Assembly: GCA_947499275.1 (NCBI GenBank)
Contig: CANMNM010000091.1
Coordinates: 1-6,166, forward strand
DNA length: 6,166 nt
DNA from: Actinomycetota bacterium
GTDB taxonomy: Bacteria; Actinomycetota; Actinomycetes; S36-B12
Reading direction: 5' to 3'
In this document: in pieces, positions 1-5,495 of the stretch
Numbering within the stretch: position 1 is the stretch's first letter
How the letters are laid out: each line of letters opens with the position of its first letter
Position numbers and translations under genes: made by a program
The notes under the pieces: model-generated
Told to the model about the DNA's origin: nothing
The model's input: the letters and a program-made list of their open reading frames with translations, nothing else
Database searches by the model: none

Positions 1-902
1 GAAAGTTCTCGATGGAATTCGAATGGTTGCACAACATCAAGGTCCACACTTGTTCGTGTACCTGTTGAATCAACCATGAATAATTTGGCGGGCAGATCTG
101 CAACGGCCGGTTCAGCGCTTGGATCCCACTCGCCAATGATTGCTCCCGTGGTTCCGAGAGCGTAGAACTTTGGCTTGCGTTCCGCTGCCAAATCTGAGTT
201 GACGAAACTTGCTGTGCGACCGTCAGTGAAGGTGATGGCGACTTCAGCGTGATCAGCATTGGTTACGTGGTCCCAGTGACGCTTGTGGTTGTGACCGCTT
301 ACATGGGCGACCTTCTCGGGGAAGAGATTCAAAATTTGGTCAAGATAGTGCGAGCCCCAGTCAAAGATTGCTCCGCCGGAAACATCTGACATTGAATGCC
401 AGTAATCACATGGCCGCGAATATCCGCCGACAAAGGATTCATAGGAAAATACTTCACCGATCGCGCCTTCTTGAATGAGTCGACGCATGGTGACAAAGTC
501 TGGGTCAAATCGACGGTTTTGATACACAACCAAAACGAGTTCTTTCTCGTTGGCTAACGCAATAAGTTCATCACACTGTTCGGCAGTCAAGGCCATTGGC
601 TTTTCCAGGATCACGTGCAATCCGCGATTGAGGGATTCCTTGGCCCATGAATAGTGGCTATTGGGTGGGGTTGAGATGACGACAATGTCAATGAGCCCAC
701 TGTCCAGCATTTCCATCGAATCCGAAAAGGTGGCGGCGTCGGGGGCAAGTTCCAGGGCTGCGGCGACCCGATCGGGGTTGAGGTCGGCTACTGCCCGAAG
801 TTCAAGCCCAGCGGTGGCGGCGACCGCAAGGTTGTGCTCGTGTCCGATTGCGCCGTAGGCGAGTAAACCAACGCGGAAAGGGGTCGAACTAGAAGAAGGC
901 AC
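1..902 (-). CDS. Gfo/Idh/MocA family NAD(P)-dependent oxidoreductase, 3' end cut by window edge
   Basis: About 300 codons are visible; the C-terminus lies beyond the left edge. An N-terminal Rossmann fold begins with GLLAYGAIGHEH (residues 12-23) and has an acidic residue after strand 2 (AVADLNP, about 37-43), which suits NAD(H). STPPNSHY (77-84) and the family hallmark EKP (100-102, in VILEKPMALT) follow. The C-terminal substrate domain shows GGAIFDWGSHYLDQ (176-189), where members of the family carry the Asp/His active-site pair. The family oxidises or reduces sugars, inositols and related cyclic polyols in the cytoplasm; the substrate here cannot be told. The GTG start at 902 was chosen because an AGG lies 9 bases upstream and a plausible promoter ends about 20 bases before it. 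A TTG at 911 abuts the AGG and is less likely. It is transcribed divergently from the zinc dehydrogenase, so the two may share control. Confidence 0.9.
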   Translation of the reverse strand, partial: MPSSSSTPFRVGLLAYGAIGHEHNLAVAATAGLELRAVADLNPDRVAAALELAPDAATFSDSMEMLDSGLIDIVVISTPPNSHYSWAKESLNRGLHVILEKPMALTAEQCDELIALANEKELVLVVYQNRRFDPDFVTMRRLIQEGAIGEVFSYESFVGGYSRPCDYWHSMSDVSGGAIFDWGSHYLDQILNLFPEKVAHVSGHNHKRHWDHVTNADHAEVAITFTDGRTASFVNSDLAAERKPKFYALGTTGAIIGEWDPSAEPAVADLPAKLFMVDSTGTRTSVDLDVVQPFEFHREL

Positions 903-929
903 GGGCTTCAACCTAGTGGAACTGCAGAG

Positions 930-959
930 AGTATGCAGAACGGTGAGCGTTAGGGGCAA
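930..959 (-). promoter_or_regulatory. Putative sigma-70-type promoter of the Gfo/Idh/MocA gene
   Basis: Read on the minus strand, TTGCCC (959-954) and CATACT (935-930) are separated by 18 bases. Each matches 4 of 6 consensus positions. The predicted start near 923 would give a leader of about 20 bases before the GTG start at 902. One copy of the CGTTAG/AGCGGAAAC motif overlaps the -35 element and spacer, a sensible place for a repressor site. The call rests on consensus matching only. Confidence 0.35.
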
Positions 960-1059
960 TGAGCGGAAACTTTGGCCGGCATCGCCGCTTCGTGGCACCT
1001 TCTGCACTGCACTCCGGGTGATGCAATTGACCTGACAGGTCTGGGCGTTTCCGCTAACG
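948..1059. repeat. Inverted copies of CGTTAG / AGCGGAAAC in the divergent promoter region
   Basis: The left copy has CGTTAG at 948-953 and AGCGGAAAC at 962-970, separated by 8 bases. The right copy, in opposite orientation, has GTTTCCGCT at 1047-1055 overlapping CTAACG at 1054-1059. The left copy is thus the right copy's reverse complement with about 8 extra bases in the middle. A pair of inverted sites flanking a divergent promoter region suits a transcription factor controlling both genes, but no factor is identified. Confidence 0.4.
1029..1041. promoter_or_regulatory. 13-bp perfect palindrome, candidate operator
   Basis: GACCTG-A-CAGGTC is a perfect 6-bp inverted repeat around one central base, about 90 bases ahead of the zinc dehydrogenase start. 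It overlaps a TTGACC (1027-1032) that resembles a -35 box, although no good -10 box is found at normal spacing. The size and symmetry fit a dimeric regulator such as a GntR-family protein. The family assignment is a guess. Confidence 0.35.
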
Positions 1060-1084
1060 TACCGCCACCGACCACACGATTGAG

Positions 1085-1105
1085 CGCAGCGTCCTTGACG
1101 CTGCG
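1085..1105. repeat. Hairpin in the leader of the zinc dehydrogenase gene
   Basis: CGCAGCGTC (1085-1093) and GACGCTGCG (1097-1105) pair perfectly around a 3-base loop, forming a very GC-rich 9-bp stem. It ends 25 bases ahead of the ATG at 1131 and 16 bases ahead of the Shine-Dalgarno sequence. No T-run follows, so it is not a standard intrinsic terminator. It may be a protein-binding site or an mRNA leader structure. Confidence 0.45.
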
Positions 1106-1130
1106 TTCTGTTAACCGAAACGAGGAATCC

Positions 1131-2180
1131 ATGAAGGCACTCATGTACTACGGCCGGGGCAGCAACGGCCGTGGCGACTTTCGTTTAGAGGACGTGGCCG
1201 AGCCCACGGTCGTGCCCGGCACAGTGAAGATCGACGTGGAGTGGTGCGGGATCTGCGGTTCGGATCTCCACGAGTTCGAGGCGGATACCGTGTCGGGATA
1301 TTCGCCACCCGTCATTCTCGGACACGAATTCGCCGGGACGGTCTCCGCGGTGGGCGAAGGTGTCGATCACGTGAAGGTCGGCGAACGAGTTGCCATTGAG
1401 CCATTCATGTACTGCCAGACATGCGAGTTCTGCCTCACAGGCGATTACCACGTGTGCCCGGACCTCACGGTTGTCGGCGTCCACAATGTTGGGGGCGGGT
1501 TTGCCGAGCAAGCGCTCGTTCCGGCCTACACCGTTCATAAAATGCCCGACTCCGTGCCGTCCGAAGTGGGCGCACTGATTGAGCCAATCACGGTCGCTTG
1601 GCATGGCATGCGCAAGGGCAACTTCGGACCGGGTCAGACCGCGCTCGTCATCGGTGCAGGGCCGATTGGCCTCACGACGTTGATCTGTGCGCAGGCCTTC
1701 GGGTCAGCATTCACCGCGGTGAGCGTCAGGCGCCCAGGCGCTCGCGCTGATACGGCAGCCCGACTCGGTGCCCAGGCCGTCATCGACTCCAGCTCAACCG
1801 ACGTCGTGGCCGCCGTTATGGAAATGACCAAAGGTCGGGGAGTGGACGTTGTCTTCGAGACCTCGGGTGCCCAAGAGTCCATAGCCACAGCCATCGGCGC
1901 GGTCCGCATGGGCGGCACGATTGTCAGCCTGGCCGTTTGGCTCGCCCCGGCGCCTTGTGACTACATGCAGGTGCTGCTCAAGGAGCTCACGATTGTTGGG
2001 AGCAAGGGATACAACAAGCCCGACTTCCCCGAGGCCATTGCCGCGATGGGCGATGGGCGGATCATCGGTGCCGAGGAGATCATCTCGACTCGCATTGGGT
2101 TGGACGATGTGATCTCAGGGGGCTTCGAGGTGCTGGCCGAGAATCGCAGCGCGCATGTAAAGGTGCTCGTCACTCCCTGA
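1131..2180 (+). CDS. Zinc-dependent medium-chain dehydrogenase, 2,3-butanediol/sorbitol dehydrogenase type
   Basis: A 349-residue cytoplasmic alcohol/polyol dehydrogenase, the usual length for (R,R)-2,3-butanediol dehydrogenases, which interconvert acetoin and butanediol. WCGICGSDLHEF (38-49) supplies catalytic-zinc ligand Cys42 plus Ser44 and His47. GHEFAG (64-69) supplies His65, and ALIEP (148-152) supplies Glu151, the sorbitol/butanediol-type third ligand. The structural zinc is held by Cys95, Cys98, Cys101 and Cys109. The Rossmann motif is GAGPIG (175-180). After strand 2 the sequence is SVRRPGAR (198-205), where relatives usually have an acidic residue; this may signal NADP(H) use. The frame is open upstream to 972, but ATG 1131 has GAGGAA at 1122-1127 and starts where family members start. 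Sampled lines reach 65-70% GC, above the neighbours. Other polyol or threonine-type dehydrogenase activities remain possible. Confidence 0.92.
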   Translation: MKALMYYGRGSNGRGDFRLEDVAEPTVVPGTVKIDVEWCGICGSDLHEFEADTVSGYSPPVILGHEFAGTVSAVGEGVDHVKVGERVAIEPFMYCQTCEFCLTGDYHVCPDLTVVGVHNVGGGFAEQALVPAYTVHKMPDSVPSEVGALIEPITVAWHGMRKGNFGPGQTALVIGAGPIGLTTLICAQAFGSAFTAVSVRRPGARADTAARLGAQAVIDSSSTDVVAAVMEMTKGRGVDVVFETSGAQESIATAIGAVRMGGTIVSLAVWLAPAPCDYMQVLLKELTIVGSKGYNKPDFPEAIAAMGDGRIIGAEEIISTRIGLDDVISGGFEVLAENRSAHVKVLVTP

Positions 2181-2235
2181 TCGTTGGTGGCGGCTCAGTT
2201 TTTAAATCAGCGTCGATGAGTCGGGCTAACATGCC

Positions 2236-2261
2236 GCTAAACTATGTCTACATAATTTAGC
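2236..2261. promoter_or_regulatory. 26-bp near-perfect palindrome ahead of the SDR gene, candidate operator
   Basis: Left arm GCTAAACTATGT (2236-2247) and right arm ACATAATTTAGC (2250-2261) are reverse complements at 11 of 12 positions, around a 2-base centre. The palindrome ends 19 bases before the SDR start codon and covers a CATAAT at 2251-2256 that matches 5 of 6 bases of a -10 box. No matching -35 box is evident. Size, symmetry and placement fit an operator for a dimeric repressor such as a TetR-family protein; no regulator gene is in the window. Confidence 0.55.
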
Positions 2262-2280
2262 CAATTGAATGGGAGTACTC

Positions 2281-3039
2281 ATGTCCGAACAGGTTCTGGC
2301 CGGGAAAACCGCACTAATTACGGGTGCATCGCGCGGAATTGGTCGGGCGATTGCCGTGAGTTTTGCCCAAGCGGGCGCCGACGTAGCCCTAGTGGCCCGA
2401 GATGCCCAGAAACTAGAGGACCTCGCTGAGGAAATTCGGGATTTAGGTCGTACTGCTCAGGTGATATCGGCGGATATCACATCCGAGGACGCAACCGAAT
2501 CGATTTGTAGCGCATTGGATTTCGACGAACTCAACATATTGGTTAATAACGCTGGCGGAAACTCCTTTATGTCCACTACAGAGAAAATGCGCCTCTCGGG
2601 CTGGCGCAAGACCATGAACCTCAATGTAGATTCAATCGTGGCCCTCACCCAGGGGGTAATCCCCCGATTGGTTAATTCGGGGAATGGGTCAGTCATCAAC
2701 GTATCTTCGGTCGCAGGCCTTCGTGGATCCCCTTTCATGTCCCATTACGGCGCAGCCAAAGCTGCCGTCATTAGTTTTAGCCGTAGCCTGGCAATCGAAC
2801 TTGCCAGTCAGGGTGTCCGGGTTAATTCCTTGGTTCCCGGGTGGGTTGAGACAGATCTCACTGATTTCCTTCGTGAAACCAAGGAAGCCGAGGCGGGGAC
2901 CCTGTCCCGCGTTCCCATGGGCCGCTGGGGCCGCGCCGAGGAGATCTCGGCCGCGGCACTTTTCCTCGCCAGTGACGCTTCTAGTTTTATGACGGGTCAA
3001 GAATTAATTGTGGATGGTGGCCTTTCCGCGATGCCATAA
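2281..3039 (+). CDS. Short-chain dehydrogenase/reductase (classical SDR, FabG-like)
   Basis: A 252-residue cytoplasmic NAD(P)-dependent oxidoreductase of normal classical SDR length. The cofactor motif TGASRGIG is at 14-21. Arg18 and Arg40 (VARD after strand 2) suggest NADP(H). NNAG lies at 89-92. The catalytic tetrad is Asn113 (TMNLN), Ser143 (INVSSVAG), Tyr156 and Lys160 (YGAAK). PGWVETDL (186-193) closes the active site and LIVDGG is near the C-terminus. It resembles 3-oxoacyl-ACP reductases and sugar-acid or alcohol dehydrogenases, so the substrate is undetermined. ATG 2281 was preferred over an in-frame ATG at 2269 because GGGAG (2271-2275) sits 5 bases before it, while 2269 has no ribosome binding site. 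It follows the zinc dehydrogenase by 100 bases and probably has its own promoter under the 26-bp palindrome. Confidence 0.93.
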   Translation: MSEQVLAGKTALITGASRGIGRAIAVSFAQAGADVALVARDAQKLEDLAEEIRDLGRTAQVISADITSEDATESICSALDFDELNILVNNAGGNSFMSTTEKMRLSGWRKTMNLNVDSIVALTQGVIPRLVNSGNGSVINVSSVAGLRGSPFMSHYGAAKAAVISFSRSLAIELASQGVRVNSLVPGWVETDLTDFLRETKEAEAGTLSRVPMGRWGRAEEISAAALFLASDASSFMTGQELIVDGGLSAMP

Positions 3040-3078
3040 AAACCGAATTAAACGGCTTTGGGGTGCACAATGGAGACA

Positions 3079-3084
3079 TGTAAT
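3079..3084 (+). promoter_or_regulatory. Possible -10 box of the 162-residue protein gene
   Basis: TGTAAT matches 5 of 6 bases of the sigma-70 -10 consensus and would place the start near 3091, about 29 bases ahead of ATG 3120. The upstream TTGGGG (3058-3063) is at 15-base spacing and is a poor -35 box. This is a weak call in an 80-base gap that holds nothing else I can support. Confidence 0.22.
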
Positions 3085-3119
3085 TAATGTGTGTCAGCAC
3101 CTACTGGGAAGGAACTGCC

Positions 3120-3608
3120 ATGAGCAATACAACAACCAGTCGTACCAGCCGGATCGAGGCAAAGTACAAGGGCCATCGGAGTGAGGATCGCTTCTTCGCT
3201 GCTCGAAACAATGCCAAAGCCGCATGTGAGAACTTACGCACGGCAATTCGAAAATCCCAGATTCATGCCGTAATGAGAGATGAACTTTTGCAGGCTGTTG
3301 ATCGCGCGGAATCAGCGGTCAAAGGTGTTGAACCCACTCAGATACATCCGGGAGCTGAAATCCGACAACTGGCGAAGGAAATTGGGCACTTGCAGCTTGC
3401 CGAGCAATGGGTTGCCGCAGCCGATCGAGTACTCAATCGATTGGGGGCAAGTGGTCCCGCGCAATCGCGCAGTGAATTGGAAGCAGCGCAGGATGCCGTG
3501 ATGTGGTGCGTCAGGGCTAACGAATGGAATGGAAAACTTACCGCCGCAGGTACGCAATTGCAGAAAGCTGTTGCCGAAGCAGAGATTCACGCTGCCCGTG
3601 TAAGTTGA
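3120..3608 (+). CDS. Hypothetical helix-rich protein, 162 residues
   Basis: I do not recognise this protein. It has no signal peptide and no hydrophobic membrane segment. The first 25 residues are Ser/Thr/Arg/Lys-rich and probably disordered. The rest is dense in Ala, Glu, Gln, Arg and Leu with heptad-like spacing (about 27-70, 79-108 and 115-160), suggesting a helical bundle or coiled coil. Breaks fall at EPTQIHPG (71-78) and GASGPAQ (109-115). There are only two cysteines (36 and 130), not in a metal motif, and Trp is clustered at 129 and 136. The ATG at 3120 is chosen because GGGAAGGAA (3106-3114) lies 5 bases before it; an in-frame ATG at 3087 has no such site. Its codon use looks coding: the frame is closed by one TGA and ends 15 bases from the converging hutH stop. 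It is probably a single-gene transcript. Confidence 0.72.
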   Translation: MSNTTTSRTSRIEAKYKGHRSEDRFFAARNNAKAACENLRTAIRKSQIHAVMRDELLQAVDRAESAVKGVEPTQIHPGAEIRQLAKEIGHLQLAEQWVAAADRVLNRLGASGPAQSRSELEAAQDAVMWCVRANEWNGKLTAAGTQLQKAVAEAEIHAARVS

Positions 3609-3623
3609 CGTTGAATTAAGTGT

Positions 3624-5144
3624 TTACCTCAAAGCAGATGATAAAAACCGTGACACGATAAATTCTCGGGTTGCTTGAATCTCGGGCGCCAGGAACTGAT
3701 CAGGGCCCGCACCCTTTGTGGTCTTTCGCAATTCGTGGAGTAGTTCTTGGGTTACCGGTGCAGGCGTCAGTGGCGCACGCAGTTCAAGGCCACGGCTTGC
3801 AGCCATGAACTCGATCGCAATGATCGTGGTGAGATTAGAAACAGCGCTGCGCAATTTTCGCCCAGCATGCCAACCCATGGAAACATGATCCTCTTGCATC
3901 GCCGAGCTGGGAATCGAGTCAACACTTGCCGGTACGGCAAGGCGCTTACAGTCACTGACCAAGCCAGCCTGCGTGTACTGAGCGATCATGAGTCCTGAAT
4001 CAACCCCGGGGTCATGTGCCAAAAATGGTGGCAGGCCGTGGTTCCGATTCTTGTCGAGAATGCGATCGGTGCGACGCTCACAGATTGAACCAAGATCGGC
4101 GGCAGCAATCGCTAGGAAATCGAGGACATAAGCGATCGGAGCTCCGTGGAAGTTGCCGTTACTCGTCACTTCACCCGAGGGGAGAATCACCGGGTTATCG
4201 ATACTCGCTGCTAATTCGTTGTGAGCAACATTTTTTGCATGCGTGATGGTGTCACGAACCGCGCCGGTGACTTGGGGGGCGCACCGAAGACTGTAGGCAT
4301 CTTGAACCCGGTCATCGTTTAACTTGTGGCTTTCAACTATGGGCGACCCGGCAAGGGCGGCAAACATATTCGCTGCACTGATTGCCTGGCCGGCATGTGG
4401 TCGCAGTGGTTGATGCAGTTCAGGCCGAAACACTTGATCTGTTCCCATGAGTGCTTCAACGCTCATGGCCGCACCAAGGTCGGCTGCATCACATAGTCCT
4501 TCAAGGTCAGCAATTGCCATAATCAACATGCCGAGCATCCCGTCGGTGCCATTGATGAGGGCGAGACCTTCTTTTTCTTTGAGTTCTACGGGTGAAATCC
4601 CCGCTGAACTCAGCAGTTGCCCAACATCAGCGATATCACCATTGGCATTTCTTGCTTCCCCTTCACCCATTGCGACCAAAGCGCAGTGAGCGAGAGGCGC
4701 TAGATCACCGCTGCAGCCCAAGGAGCCGAATTCGTAGACGATCGGGGTGATCCCGGCGTTGAGAATCGCGGCGTAGGTTTGTGCAACTTCTGGGCGAACC
4801 CCGGTGCGCCCCGAGGTAAGAGTTTTGAGCCGAAGAAACATGGTCGCGCGAACAACCTCGCGTTCAACTTTATTACCTGAGCCGGCGGCGTGACTGCGAA
4901 TGAGCGATTTTTGTAACTGAACGCGACTTTCTTGGGGAATGTGTCGGGTGGCCAGCGCCCCGAAACCGGTTGAGATTCCGTAAACGGGAGTTTCTTGGTT
5001 GGCTAGTTTGTCCACATAAGCGCGACTGACCGCCATGGCCTCAAGAGCTTGCGGGCTGATCTGGATCTGGGCATTTCCACGAGCCACGGCAATTACTTCA
5101 TCCATGCTTGGCGGGTTGGTTCCTAAAATCACGATCGGTGTCAT
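3624..5144 (-). CDS. hutH: Histidine ammonia-lyase (histidase)
   Basis: Converts L-histidine to trans-urocanate and ammonia, the first step of histidine degradation, in the cytoplasm; 506 residues is full length. YGISTGFG (55-62) supplies the catalytic Tyr55. SHAAGSG (84-90) carries the Ser-His pair typical of histidine rather than tyrosine or phenylalanine lyases. GSLGCSGDLAPLAH (140-153) contains the tripeptide Cys144-Ser145-Gly146 that cyclises into the MIO cofactor; most families use Ala-Ser-Gly. Further matches are INGT (197-200, Asn198), QDAYSLRC (281-288, Arg287), GNFHG (330-334) and QEDHVSMG (417-424, Glu418). The ATG at 5144 has GGAAAGG 10 bases upstream and overlaps the hutI remnant's stop as ATGA, so translation was probably coupled to hutI. 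Every catalytic residue checked is intact, so the enzyme should be active. Confidence 0.97.
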   Translation of the reverse strand: MTPIVILGTNPPSMDEVIAVARGNAQIQISPQALEAMAVSRAYVDKLANQETPVYGISTGFGALATRHIPQESRVQLQKSLIRSHAAGSGNKVEREVVRATMFLRLKTLTSGRTGVRPEVAQTYAAILNAGITPIVYEFGSLGCSGDLAPLAHCALVAMGEGEARNANGDIADVGQLLSSAGISPVELKEKEGLALINGTDGMLGMLIMAIADLEGLCDAADLGAAMSVEALMGTDQVFRPELHQPLRPHAGQAISAANMFAALAGSPIVESHKLNDDRVQDAYSLRCAPQVTGAVRDTITHAKNVAHNELAASIDNPVILPSGEVTSNGNFHGAPIAYVLDFLAIAAADLGSICERRTDRILDKNRNHGLPPFLAHDPGVDSGLMIAQYTQAGLVSDCKRLAVPASVDSIPSSAMQEDHVSMGWHAGRKLRSAVSNLTTIIAIEFMAASRGLELRAPLTPAPVTQELLHELRKTTKGAGPDQFLAPEIQATREFIVSRFLSSALR

Positions 5145-5371
5145 GTGGTGAGTGCCTTTCCGGCCAAGTAGGTGTGGGCTATTTGCGGCACACCCGGACG
5201 ATACGCGAGAAAGTCCACTGAAGGTGCACTTAGGACTATGAAGTCAGCTTTCATGCCGGGGGAGAGGGCCGCGACGTCGGTGCGGGCAAGTGCATGTGCG
5301 CCACCCAGCGTGGCCGCACGAATCGTCTGGTCGACGCTCAAATGCAATTCGCCCACTTGATCGGGAACAGT
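5141..5371 (-). pseudogene. hutI: Imidazolonepropionase remnant, C-terminal ~70 codons only
   Basis: The translated C-terminal tail reads LSVDQTIRAATLGGAHAL, then LSPGMKADFIVLSAPS and LAYRPGV. This is the usual end of imidazolonepropionase, the amidohydrolase for the third step of histidine degradation. The family is about 390-410 residues; only about 70 are present. The N-terminal metal-binding HxH, the later metal-binding His and the SDxNPG segment are absent, so no activity is possible. The frame is blocked by TGA at 5374-5372. Recognisable similarity fades near the GTG at 5356, which could start translation but would make a useless fragment. The stop overlaps hutH as ATGA, preserving the old operon joint. 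A peptidase E-like gene ends 125 bases upstream, so the missing 5' part is not nearby. Deletion is likelier than a point frameshift, since three-frame reading of the gap shows no clear hutI continuation. Confidence 0.82.
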
Positions 5372-5441
5372 TCACAGGTCACATCGGTTGATTTCACCGA
5401 AGTTGATGCCCACGCTGATTCCCCCGACGGAAGAACTGTTC
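5365..5441. repeat. Inverted pair of GAACAGTTC palindromes between hutI remnant and S51 gene
   Basis: GAACAGTTC at 5365-5373 and GAACTGTTC at 5433-5441 are reverse complements of each other, and each is itself GAAC-n-GTTC symmetric. They lie in the 125-base gap whose left side is the broken end of hutI. They could be regulator sites or traces of the rearrangement. The 1-base spacer rules out a normal SOS box, which has 4 bases between GAAC and GTTC. The rest of the gap shows no gene I can support: one minus-strand frame stays open for about 50 codons but matches nothing familiar. Confidence 0.3.
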
Positions 5442-5495
5442 GTTTGGTGGCAGTTTCAATTCTCGAATTGCTCTGTGGTTTCAGCAAAAGGGAAT

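Noticed and set aside
972..1130. In-frame extension of the zinc dehydrogenase to an ATG at 972
   Set aside because: The 53 extra residues resemble no dehydrogenase N-terminus, there is no ribosome binding site at 972, and ATG 1131 has GAGGAA at good spacing and matches family starts.
1185..1604. 139-codon open frame on the minus strand inside the zinc dehydrogenase gene
   Set aside because: It lies antisense to a well-supported gene with high GC, where such open frames are common, and shows no recognisable domain.
2177..2205. Possible terminator after the zinc dehydrogenase, with a TTTTT run at the end
   Set aside because: The potential stem pairs only CTGA with TCAG before mismatches, too weak to support a terminator call.
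2652..2665. GGGGG-TAAT-CCCCC hairpin within the SDR gene
   Set aside because: It encodes ordinary conserved residues (GVIP) and has no T-run, so it is probably an accident of codon choice.
2689..3000. Overlapping open frames on both strands inside the SDR gene
   Set aside because: They are about 100 codons long, have no ribosome binding site or motif, and conflict with the clear SDR reading frame.
4447..4689. Plus-strand open frame inside hutH
   Set aside because: It is antisense to strongly conserved hutH sequence and has low-complexity Ser/Ala/Pro content typical of a shadow frame.
5365..5441. LexA/SOS box reading of the GAAC/GTTC palindromes
   Set aside because: The actinobacterial SOS box has four bases between GAAC and GTTC; both sites here have one.
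5375..5490. Roughly 50-codon minus-strand open frame in the gap upstream of the hutI remnant
   Set aside because: It has no clear start or ribosome binding site, resembles nothing I recognise, and does not read as missing hutI sequence.
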